Assembly: GCA_963971425.1 (NCBI GenBank)
Contig: OZ020514.1
Coordinates: forward strand, 19,937,406 to 20,001,405
DNA length: 64,000 nt
Origin: Bryoerythrophyllum caledonicum
Lineage: Eukaryota; Streptophyta; Bryopsida; Pottiales; Pottiaceae
Direction: 5' to 3'
Position numbers and translations under genes: made by a program. Below the pieces are notes generated by a model. It saw nothing but the letters and a program-made list of their open reading frames with translations, had not been told where the DNA came from and made no database searches. Position 1 is the stretch's first letter, and each line of letters opens with the position of its first letter. This document shows, piece by piece, positions 54,205 through 64,000 of the stretch.

Positions 54205-54464
54205 CCTCCCCGATCAGTCCCCGAGCCTCGGCACTATCTCCCAGTCAAGTTGGGGGATAGTGCCGCCTGCCCGGGTGCCATAGCTGCCCGCCTCTCCTTG
54301 GGCCTCCTATGCTCCCAGACGCTCCCTGCGTTCCTGAGCCTTCCCGCTTCTTCCTGCTTAGAAGTTACGGTAGTCTCTCCTTCCTTCGCAGCAGCTCTCA
54401 CTCCGCTCCAAAAACCAGTTATCCTAAAACCCTATGAGTTGCAACATGTACTCGTGTTATGTAC
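54205..54464. repeat. Left arm of a large inverted repeat, outer part
   Basis: It pairs in reverse with 62862-63130: for instance GGCACTATCTCCCAGTCAAG, CCCGGGTGCCATAGCTGCCC and CATGTACTCGTGTTATGTA occur here and, complemented, there. The arm continues after a small inserted element, at 55521-55545. Confidence 0.8.
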
Positions 54465-55520
54465 TTTGAGATGCAACTAAATAGCCGGCCACAATTGAAA
54501 CCAAATCGAGTATATGGTACAAAGCCACCGCTCCTAACTACAAAAACTCTAGTCCCATTACTAATGAACTGATCTCAATGAGGTGCCAATTGAGAAACCA
54601 CTCCTACCTCCAAGAAGAACTCTAGTTTCACTCGGAGGGCGACGTGAACGAAGCCTGTTCATGTTACGCCTTGCAACAAGAGGAGTATTCACAGCTCACA
54701 TGGGCTACTCTCCATCAAGTAGTCCTACCCCGTTGTGATGGTCACCGACAATCAGAAGTACTCAAAGTACTTGAAGTACAAATCACAAGTACATAACATA
54801 TGAAAGCATAAAAGAACACGAGTTTTGAGAAGATTTACATCATGGTGATTGGTTTCTGCAGATATCCAATGACATGCACTTTGCGATTTAGAAGTTCGCT
54901 GATGGTGAAAAGAAGTGTATGCACATCTCGAGATGCACATAATTGTAAACAAATAGCATCACACAAGGTTTTAGAGTGTCAAGAGCACATATTTCATTAC
55001 ATGTGTAATTATGCATGCTCAAGTTTGCAATGTGAAAAAGTGAGGGTCACTGGATTGGTTGATTCTATAGTTTCATCACATGCACTGTGATGGAATGATG
55101 TGCACAACAATTTCAGCATCAATTTAAGGTGATGTGCATTGCAAATTCATCTGAGGAAATCATTCAAATTTTAGGGCTGTCAAGGACACTGGTTTCTGTG
55201 GTAATTATTGCAATTTCTACACTATGTACACACAATTTGCAGCACAATATGAGGTGGTGTGCACGGCATCAAGGTCTTAGGGTCACTGGTTTGTGCAGAA
55301 ATCCCATCACACGATGTGCACACAAATTGCACCGGTGCCCTCCAAGTGAAACTAGAGTTCTTCTTGGAGGTAGGAGTGGTTTCTCAATTGGCACCTATTG
55401 AGGTCATTGAGGTCAGTCCATTAGTAATGGGGCTCGAGTTTTTGTAGATAGGAGTGGTGGCTCTGTAACATATTCTCGGTTTGGTTTCAATTTTGGCCGG
55501 ATATTTAGTTGCATCTCAAA
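54465..55520. mobile_element. Non-autonomous inverted-repeat element (MITE-like), 1,056 bp
   Basis: The ends TTTGAGATGCAACTAAATA and its complement extend into about 190-bp terminal inverted repeats with some mismatches. It is flanked by TAC on both sides (54462-54464 and 55521-55523), a 3-bp duplication. The middle (54840-55320) has about three degenerate copies of a 120-bp unit with GGTCACTGGTTTCTGCAGA and GTGCACACAATTTGCA. No transposase is encoded. A 3-bp duplication fits PIF/Harbinger or CACTA types; the superfamily is unclear. Confidence 0.8.
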
Positions 55521-56066
55521 TACGTAATGCCCGGGAAGGTTTTGGGCACATTCATTTTGAGAACCCTCCCAGCGCAATATCATTCCGCGAAAGGGGCTCC
55601 CGTAAATCTCACGAATAAAACACCTCACTAGAAAACCACCTCACCAGAAAAACCCCGGGCAGCTATTTGTAAACTTTTAACATGTTTAAAAATTGCCAGA
55701 AATTGTTTCATGCTCCCTTTGTATCAAATAAAGCGACAGATATTTTATTGAGTTGACATTGAAATGATTGAAGTTGATTAATTTTGTGTTTTCTAACCAT
55801 TAGCACAATTAACAAAAGTGTTTGCAGAACATCCAATTGTGAAATGCAGTATCAAGTAATTGTATGCAGCTTTTAGCTTGCAAAAAAATGATTGTTCCCA
55901 AGTTTACAATCGAATATACCAAGTTGAAATCAAATTGCAACAACAAAAACAACTATCATCTACATGTACATCCTATATCTACAATCTACAGTTCGAATTG
56001 ATCCATTCTACAACATTAACATCTTCACTTTCGTTGCATGTGGTGAACTTCACATCAGATGTTGTT
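55521..56066. other. End of the left inverted-repeat arm, then non-coding sequence
   Basis: ACGTAATGCCCGGGAAGGTT (about 55522-55541) is the inner end of the arm and pairs with 62713-62732. The rest, up to the end of the recombinase-like gene, shows no gene. Confidence 0.5.
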
Positions 56067-59000
56067 TCATTGCTTCCCATCAACTCCCTGAAAACATATA
56101 ACATCCACAATTAGAAATAGTCATATATACAATACCTTCACGTGATGAAAGACAAATGTAGACAATACCTTCACGTGATCGAAAATCGCCGCCATCGTGA
56201 CAACATCTACACCACCAGAGAAATTGATTACATTGCAGCTAGATACTGATCCAATTAAAATCCCCTTGTCCACCTAAAACAAATGGAAAAACACATCAAA
56301 GCAGTATTAGTGAAAAACTTAATTAGCGGGCACCTTAGAAACAACAATGAATGACTGTGGGCATAAGAAACACATGCAATTTATGTTGACATACATTTTC
56401 GGCATACTACAACACCACCAAATAATAACAATTACTTACAAACTCTCCAGTGCAACACTTTTCAAATCCATAACTAGACTTTGGAAAGATTGTCTTCTCC
56501 AGTTGAACATTGCCTGATGTCTTGTAATCTGCAATATTTTCCATTGCCGCCTTGCAATCAGCTTCCTGTGAAAATGAGGATTTAAGTAGAAAAGTCACCA
56601 AAAGAACAAAAAAAAATCATCCGAAAATAAAATTAGGTTAACGAAGTGATTACCACTTTTGTCTTTGCCTTCTGCTCTTCCTCGACTAAAACTTCGCTGA
56701 ACTTGAAGGCACGTCCAGAATCAGACACAACTGAAGTACCGCTTATAATTCTCTAGCACGCACACATGGCGGCTTTCTCGCTCGCAGCATTGTACTGTTG
56801 GTAACTTTTAATGTCATGATGTCGAGTAATTGCCATGCCCTTCTCGCAAGGAATATTTGTAGCTTCCATACGGGAAATCCCCATTCTCCTTAGGGTTTTA
56901 TTCAAAAATTTGCGGCCCTTCAAATCAATCCCTGACGCCTCGACCAAGTTCCTTACCATAAGTCCGAGAGTGTTTTTTCCCACGGCACGCGGCTGAAACC
57001 GAATGGCATCACCAACCTTCCACTTTAGCTTTGACATTAAGAAAATCAGGTGAGGCAAATCCTTCCACTTTGCGTTCAGCTTTTGCACTGGGGGGCGATA
57101 ACCAATAAGGTCCTTCCACGCTTGAATGAACTTCGGATCCGCCCAATCCATAGGCTTTCTCAAAGAGTGTGCAGCATAGTTCGCCACGCTGTATTTGAAA
57201 GTCTTTGTAAGAATTGGCTTGTACCTACAAAAAAACAAAAATACATACATTCAGTAGATACAAAAGTATAAAACATTCCTTACATTTAGTTTATTTTGCT
57301 TCTACAGTTCTATTGTAAGGTCACACATAGAAAAAACAAGAACCAAAACAAAGAAACATCACCTTAATATCTCCAAGCCATCTTCAAAGAAGAGCTCGAA
57401 TTGAGCCATATTGGTCGAACGAATTTCATCTTGGCCGCGAATGAAAAAATTCTTACAAAGGTACCAGTGAACAGTACTATTAACGCCACTAGGCGTCCAA
57501 ATATCAGCCACCTTACATTGTAACACGGCCACTTCTTCCTGCAGAGTAAAGAGGTCACTTGTTTTCACACGAACGCCTAACCCCCTCTTGAATGAACGCT
57601 TTCCAACTTCAGTCCCCGCAATGAAAACCTTTCTGTACCTGACATCCTTAAAAATATCAAAAGGAACTTCAGATACAGAGGTTTCAAGAATACGCTTCTC
57701 TTGTTGATGACAGATCACACGGCCCAAAATCTGCTCCCACAACTCGCCGATCGTCATTTTTATTCCGTGCCCCATAACTGACCACCACTCATTGAAAGCG
57801 TTAGACGCTCACTTCTCGTTGTGACTGCTGCGACGCTCTCCACCACCAGCAACATGACGAACTTCAACGTCATCAAGGTCACGAAAGCGAGATGACTTGG
57901 AACCTGCGGGAGCATTGCCTAGATCCGAATCCTCCGGAAAATGGCCACTCTTCAGAGCAAAGGTGCCCTTGCAATCATCATCGGGATCATCATGATGAGA
58001 ACGATCCTCCACATCATCAGCATCTTCATCATCGTCTTGCTCTTCCTCGTCATCCTCTTCTGTAATATAACCAAAAATAAAATTACTAAAAAAACACATC
58101 AATACAGCAAAATAGAGTAAAACTAACGCAAATTACCATTCAAATCAGAGGGCTCATGAGCTGCCACACGATCCACTTTAGTGACGCCGAGAGCAGAATC
58201 TTCCTCAATAGCTGCAAAAAACAACAATCATAAATTAAAACTAACTACATTTACTAGTCTCCTGGTTATTACTCCTGGTTATTTCTTTCCCTGGTTTCGT
58301 ATACATTTCTTGGTTGCATAAACTTACCTTTTACATTCCAGACTGCAATAAATTTCCGAAGTTCTTTTTACTCTTTACATTTGTTTAACATCTCATTAAA
58401 AATGGTGATAATATTCAACATGTGATCATACCGCAATTGCAAGTTCGCCCACACAAACCGCATCCAATAGAATCTAAACCAACAAGCAAAGCATTAGACT
58501 AAGCATTGCATTCAAAATTTGATATATCAAAAAATTGAACTAAAAAATAGGCAAACACAAAAAGAGACACAAAAATCAAAAAAACAAATAGCCACTAAGA
58601 CATACTATCGCCAGTTCTGAGATCGCCTCCAGAAACGTCTTCAACGTCAAAGCCTACACATAAACAACAAACTATCATTCAATCACATGCAATACACATA
58701 TCACAAGACAACACATGGGACAAAATATTAAAAAAAGATAATTACCTCCACAGGTAACAACCGCACCTCCACCAACACTGTCCACGTTACTACCTGAACA
58801 CAAACAAAACTATCAAAAAATAGAAAAATCAACTAAAACAAGTAATAATCTACAATTGCGATAGTGCACAAGCGCTGTCATACGCCAACGGGCCGGCAAA
58901 ATCAAAATATATAATTTGAAAACAAGAAAGCAGCCATCATATAAAAAAAACAATACAACAATAATACCTAAAGATATAAACAAAGGATACCTTCAACAAA

Positions 59001-59653
59001 TACAACCACAACTTCTGAAACACCGACTACGTCACCAACTGAACATGAACAACAGAATGTGACATATACATCAAGAGTAGTCAAACGGATAAAATACAAA
59101 AAATAAACTTTAATCACGGCAACGCACTGCCGCGCAGCGACTAGCCAGCCAAGGCCGGCTAGATACGCATATTCAACTCAAAAAACAAGAGAAAAGTTTA
59201 TTGAATTAAAAACCTGAAAAACCTTGCAAGTGCTGTGATTGAGTGAGATACACATCATATGACAAATTGCACCACTCATTCACAACGTCATCATCATCTT
59301 CCGATTCCGCCACGACTTCCACTTCACATTCAAGCATGTGCAGTTCTCCAATTTCGTGTTGATGTTGGATATCATCCAAGTCAGATATTGAAGGCGCTCC
59401 ATCACCTGCCACATACATTGACATTTACTCAACAACAATAAAGGAAAATAGTAGCCTAACATGAAGAAATCCAAAAGTCATAACAGATCATAACGATAGT
59501 CATATAGCAACCTTATTCAGCTTACATACCTGTTTCAGCCTCGAGCTTGAAGCTCGACGTGATCCCAAGGCTAAACAGATGCGATGGAAGACAATTGTCG
59601 AGAACATACATATCCTCTCTATTTGCCTTCCTCTTTCTAAGCTTAACGCCCAT
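56067..59653 (-). pseudogene. Tyrosine-recombinase-like (Crypton-like) gene, 12 exons, two in-frame stops
   Basis: Minus-strand exons: 59653-59530, 59405-59223 (or to 59214), 59038-58991, 58793-58746, 58663-58616, 58473-58432, 58211-58137, 58059-57363, 57224-56654, 56565-56440, 56273-56169, 56087-56067. All splice sites are GT-AG and every phase agrees, giving 696 codons. It starts MGVKLRKRKANREDMYVLD, then has acidic and glycine-rich linkers. The C-terminal half has FFIRGQDEIRSTN (possible first catalytic Arg), KFLNKTLRRMGISR, and ITRHHDIKSYQQYNAA (possible His and nucleophile Tyr), the order of Crypton-type tyrosine recombinases. TGA follows SSHNEK in exon 8 and TAG follows AAMCAC in exon 9; each is one base from a sense codon. 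It lies inside the 54.2-63.1 kb inverted repeat. Confidence 0.7.
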
Positions 59654-61400
59654 CTTGAGAAGCTTAGAAAAAAAAACGCAAAAATCAGCATGATTGACTA
59701 CAAAGTCATATACAAATCCACTAAAAAAAAGAGTAAAGAGAAAAGCGAGCGCACCTTAAAATCTTGCCAATGACAATATCGCACAATATGACAACACACT
59801 ATTACACCAGCACAATACAAAAGCAAATGAATACGCTCAAAGAAACTGAATACAAAAAAAGTACAAATAGAAAAATAGCGGAGTCAAGTCTTAAAAGACT
59901 ATATATACATTAAGAATCGGCACATTCTGAAAGGAGTCTCTCGAACATTCTGCTACACTATCCACGATCCTCGATTCACAATCCACGGTCATCGGATCAC
60001 ATCCACGGTCATCAGATCATAATCCATGCAAACCACATAATCAACACAAAAGCATACCACGACCATCTCCAAAAAAAAAACTAAGCCAAATTTGAACCAA
60101 CACCAATGAAATGTACACACATACACAAGATAGATCAAACAACTAGACACGCCAGGAAGCAAAGACACTTATATTAGAAGAACGTAGAAGCTTTCAACTT
60201 ATCAATGGCGCGAAGAAATTTGAAACTCCTGAAGGCGCGTGGCCTATCCATGATAGTAAATGTGCCTCCACGACCACGTCACGTCAGCAGTACATCAACC
60301 TCTACGTCCAGGACACGGCTATCGACTTGTACAAACGGACCATCTCCAAGACCTTCTCCAAATCCTCTAATACATGCAACATCAAGATACAACTCAGAAA
60401 TCAAGATACAACATCGATATCCAAATCAAGATTATACATGCAACAAGTGAACATCAAGATACAACAAGTGAACATAAACAAATATGCATGCAACATCAAG
60501 ATACAACATCGATATCACTGACCTTAGTTCGTAGAAGACCGTTGTTGTGCACAAACAAAGCCGAAGATTCGCGCAAAACACCAACGTTCAACGCAGGAAC
60601 CTCAAACCCTAGCCCAGATACTGGAAGCTTCTTGACGATGAACATTAAGTCGAAACGGATGAAATGATTTCTGGAAATAGTTCATCCACCGGGTTGAATG
60701 GTTGAGATCGACGCGTAGAAAGTACGCACACCCATGAACGGTGGAGATCAAATGTTGTGCTCCTCACTTTCACTTCTGTTTTGCTCCTCACTTACACTCC
60801 TCATTTTTGTTTTCTCTCCTGCTCTGTGTGTGTGCGCTTCTCTTGTGCTGTGTGTTTAATCCCGCTGTCTGTGCACTTGGTTCAATCGTGCTCTCTCTGT
60901 GTGCGACCACGTGCTTGCGCTCTCTTGCACGTTTCATCTCTGTTTATCACGTTTCGTCTAGTCTTCACTCAGGTTGTCAAGTTAAGTCAGTTGAGTTAGG
61001 AGCCAGTTTATATTTAACCGATCAGCAACCGCCATCAAATGACGACGGGAATCGGAGTCTGCCACAGTGTGTACGATGCACCATGCACGGATGCCATCTC
61101 TCAAAAGAGCGGCTCCGAGACGATCGAACAGGATATCAATGCGACTGTTGACACAAATGATTGTTGTGATTCAAAACTTCTCCGCATGAAGCTGAATTAT
61201 TCTTGTGATAGGGTTATAGAGAGCTACATACAACCAGTAACTCCTCCACACAAATCTACTCCAGACCTTTTCAACACCAAGAGGGCGAAGCAAGAGCGTG
61301 TAGAAGGAAGCGTGTAGAAGAAGCGCGTAGGAGGGAGGCAACGCACCATGGACGCATGGATCAAGTAGAATATCGTAAGTTTATCATCTTTGTTTATCAC
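59654..61400. other. No firm gene; short tandem repeats
   Basis: This includes the region upstream of the recombinase-like gene, with a direct repeat ATCCACGGTCATC(A/G)GATCA near 59975-60020. ATGCAACATCAAGATACAAC-type repeats lie at 60370-60510. A plus-strand frame at 60205-60450 opens MARRNLKLLKARGLSMIVNV and is unrecognised. Nothing else is supported. Confidence 0.4.
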
Positions 61401-61589
61401 GTTTCATCTAGTCTTCACTCAGGTTGAGTAGCTTCCCCAAAGTGGATCTTGATGGGGTGGTATTGGATGGAAATGGCAATGTGGTGGTAGTCTGGTGCTT
61501 CTACTCCACCTGTGAGCTGACGAGAGAGGAGCTCGAGTCGCCTATGCGCAAGAGAGGCGATTCGTGGCTCCATTCCAAGAGCATTCGGC

Positions 61590-62075
61590 GCTTTGTGGAA
61601 TTGCGTAACGACTTGCACTGGACATCAAAGTACTCGAGGAAGGGAAGGCCTTGGCGATATGGTGCACTTGCATTTGCAAAGTATTGGAGCTTTGGAAGAC
61701 GAGGAGGACGTGAGCGTCATGTTGAGACTGAACCGCGTGGTGCTCAGGTATTCATCGCATGCTGGTGAGCGCTTCTTCGGATTCGGAGAACAATTTTCGT
61801 TTTTAATCTCAAGGGGATGCGAGTGCTGATCATGGTGCAAGAGCACGGACTGGGGCGAGGTACCAACCGATCACCGTCGCAGCGAACCTCGTCGCATACA
61901 GGTTCAGAATATAGAATCCTTATCTCTCATTTATTCTTGTTGGCTTCCTTTTCTTCAAAACCTTAACCTCGTTGTTGTTTGGTTCACGTGGGTTTGCAGA
62001 GCAGGAGACGATTGGCACACGACCTTCACGGCGTCTCCGCATTACCGGATTGAGAGATAGCTGGAGAGGCGCAGT
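61590..62075 (+). pseudogene. GH31 alpha-glucosidase-like fragment with an intron
   Basis: The readable blocks are LRLNRVVLRYSSHAGERFFG, then FGFGEQFSF, then in another frame MVQEHGLGRGTNR, then in a third ANLVAYR. After an intron (about 61903-61998, ending TTTGCAG) it continues AGDDWHTTFTASPHY. This is the N-terminal part of the GH31 catalytic region of plant YihQ-type alpha-glucosidases, in the right order. The junction rebuilds an Arg codon (AG/A), so the intron is ancestral. At least two frameshifts and no downstream catalytic domain make it a captured, decayed fragment. Upstream sequence from 61424 is open but not recognised. Confidence 0.65.
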
Positions 62076-62340
62076 GCTTGCATCACGTGAAGGAATCTGT
62101 GCACGACAATGGACGCCATCGACTGGTGTGTGCTCTGGCACCTTCAACACTGCCACGATCCATAGTGTTTTCTATTGGTGGCGTAGATTCGGTGTGAGAT
62201 TACGTAGATTTCATGTGTGTCTGCGTGGAATCACTCTCGTAAGTAGATTGTAAGTGTGAATTTGTTGGGTTTCGGCGCAGTCGCGGTTATGGGGCTTTGT
62301 CTTTGCATTCGATCCACATCTTGGACTTTCTTCAGAATGA
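62076..62340. other. No gene seen
   Basis: Continuation of the captured region without recognisable coding motifs. Confidence 0.35.
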
Positions 62341-62351
62341 ACATCTTGGAG

Positions 62352-62582
62352 ATTATTCATCTTATTGTAATTTGCACATGTATTTAAGGTTATTCATCTT
62401 ATTGTAATCTGCACATGTTTTTGAGGGTTATTCAACTTATTGTAATCCGCACATGTTTTTTAGGGTTATTCAATTTATTGTAATCTGCACATGTTTTTGA
62501 GGGTTATTCAACTTATTGTAATTTGCACATGTTTTTGAGGGTTATTCAACTTATTGTAATCTGCACATGTTTTTGAAGGTTT
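62352..62582. repeat. 38-bp tandem repeat, six copies
   Basis: Unit GTTATTCAACTTATTGTAAT continued by CTGCACATGTTTTTGAGG, with few substitutions. Confidence 0.9.
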
Positions 62583-62689
62583 TACTCATCTTACATACGA
62601 AGATGTTTCAAATGTTTTTTAACATTTTTTTATAAATGGTTGTTAAATCTTGAACAAAATCGCAGCCAATGAGAATTCAATTTGAGCGG

Positions 62690-63130
62690 TAGTATGCGGT
62701 CAGCGGGCACTGAAACCTTCCCGGGCATTACGCCGGAAGAGACCCGCCTGAGAGGGCCTCACGATTTGGGAGATCCCCTCCGCGTCGGGCCGGGCTACCG
62801 CCCTTGCCCTCCGCGTCAAGTATCTTCCAAATTGTGAGGCCCTCCCAGGCGGGTCTCTTCCTATACATAACACGAGTACATGTCGCAACACTCATAGGGT
62901 TTTAGGGTTACTGGTTTTTGGAGCGGAGTGAGAGCTGCTGCGAAGGAAGGAGAGAGTAACTTCTAAGCAAGAAGAAGCGGGAAGGCTCGGTGAGACTTTG
63001 GGAGCGCAGGGAGCGTTTGGGAGCGTTGGAGGGCCAAGGAGAGACGGGCAGCTATGGCACCCGGGCAGGCGGCACTATCCCCGAACTTGACTGGGAGATA
63101 GTGCCAAGGGTCCCCGAGCAGCCCCTGATC
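62690..63130. repeat. Right arm of the large inverted repeat
   Basis: It pairs with 54205-54464 and 55521-55545. It is interrupted at 62733-62863 by a small inverted-repeat element. Together the arms enclose about 7-8.9 kb including the recombinase-like gene and the GH31 fragment. I see no flanking duplication outside the arms. Confidence 0.78.
62735..62861. mobile_element. Small palindromic element (MITE-like), about 127 bp
   Basis: GGAAGAGACCCGCCTGAGAG at the left pairs with its complement at 62842-62861, with arms of about 40 bp and a GC-rich loop (CCGCGTCGGGCCGGGC). It sits exactly where the left arm of the large repeat holds a different element. Confidence 0.7.
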
Positions 63131-64000
63131 CCTGATATCCGCCGCTCCGATACCCGCCCGCCTCCTCCAGCCCTACAACTAAGGATCATGTCCATACGCT
63201 GATTCAGCATCCTGCCAACCCTGGATGGTGCACATGTTCTTCCCGCCGGTTGTGATCCGTGTGTTGTGCCTCTCAGTCACCATACGAAGAAACTATTCTG
63301 CTCCAAACCCTAACCCACCTCTCGATGTACGACTTGTGCGACTTGGACATCTCTCCGTGACACACTTGCAATTGCTCCACCGGACTCCACGAACTGATGG
63401 AGCGCTCGGACGCCGCATTCACGACGCTCTAGTGTACATTCTTAAGGTCCATATTGCAGCCGGGCTTGTGCATCATGAATCTCAACTAAGGTCTAGGAAC
63501 TTGTCCTGGAAATGAGCACTTTCGGAGCGAGTCCTAGAGCAAACTTGGACCCATCTTCCTGATGGAATTGCTGTAACTTGTCCTTCCATAGTCTCTCCTC
63601 TCCGACAACGTTGGTGCTGTGATTTTACTGTGACGAAGTACTCGAGGTGCAGCCAAGAGCATTCAATGGTTTTAGTGCATTTCGTTGCAAATTGGACCCT
63701 CTTCTTTGTAACATGGAAGCATGTGTTTAATGTTCCGTTTGTAGACAACTCACCAAACCCCGTGATGCACACAACGGCCATTTCCTTTGACAGCTCCTTG
63801 ATACATCTCGGGTACGTACTTCCTGTGCGTTGCGAGAGAATGGCATCATGATTTAGAAGTCTTCAAAAAGAATGGTTCGAAGCTTTCGTTGATTTATGGT
63901 CTCAAATTTCTGTTGAACTTCGGTTAGGGTTTGGAGCACTTTGTATGGCGACTGGGAGGCACAACATAGGGATCACAACCAGCCGGAAGAGCATATGCAC
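63131..64000. other. No gene supported to the window edge
   Basis: Several overlapping frames exist on both strands (for example 63225-63515 plus and 63781-63482 minus), but none has a recognisable domain or clear splice context. Confidence 0.4.

Overview
The window reads as repeat-rich nuclear DNA of a land plant. The signs are a Mutator-like (MULE) transposon with a SWIM-finger transposase, a Ulp1-type gene, Ty3/gypsy retroelements with plant-style primer binding sites, a tRNA-derived SINE and intron-split transposon genes with ordinary GT-AG plant introns. The mix (DUF7869-like gene, RING-like and QH-motif mobile genes, tyrosine recombinase gene) makes me lean to a seedless plant, but that is a guess. 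I see no ordinary single-copy host gene. Nearly everything is mobile DNA in nested layers.

Layout. (1) 1-12.5 kb: a gypsy element on the minus strand (gag, primer binding site, LTR) is cut by a 9,937-bp MULE at 402-10338 with a perfect 9-bp target duplication. The MULE has 0.6-kb terminal inverted repeats and two convergent genes: a four-exon gene ending in a Ulp1-like cysteine protease domain, and an apparently intact four-exon 909-residue transposase. It contains the hexamer CGATAA/TTATCG about 52 times. (2) 12.7-19.6 kb: two arrays of GACGTC-centred palindromes, a TATA box, a RING-like gene with nonsense codons, then a gene with a QH motif resembling ParB/DGQHR proteins. Introns of the latter carry a repeated palindrome (TTAGCTCGAGTCGAGCTAA). 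The gene seems to resume at 40.9-43.8 kb with a methyltransferase-like part and a charged tail. (3) 19.6-40.4 kb lies between those parts: a decayed DUF7869-type gene, a hairpin-repeat array, and a 16.8-kb gypsy element (23615-40414) with nearly identical LTRs, an extra ORF before gag and another after pol. (4) 44.1-45.2 kb: the last exon of a second MULE transposase. (5) 46.5-51.6 kb: an unrecognised decayed gene with 84-bp coding repeats, then several simple tandem repeats. (6) 51.7-52.1 kb: a SINE with a 13-bp target duplication. (7) 54.2-63.1 kb: an inverted repeat, each arm interrupted by a different small inverted-repeat element at the same site. It brackets a 12-exon tyrosine-recombinase-like gene (two stop codons, all exon phases consistent) and a decayed GH31 glycosidase fragment that still has an intron.

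How the parts may work together. In the MULE, each terminal repeat should carry a promoter driving one gene inward, as in MuDR. The density of one short motif across its exons, introns and ends recalls the VANDAL/VANC anti-silencing system, in which a transposon protein binds a short motif concentrated in its own copies. Other elements here also carry their own repeated short or palindromic motifs. Whether those motifs are binding or modification sites is inference. All domain calls were made by eye from motifs, without database searches.
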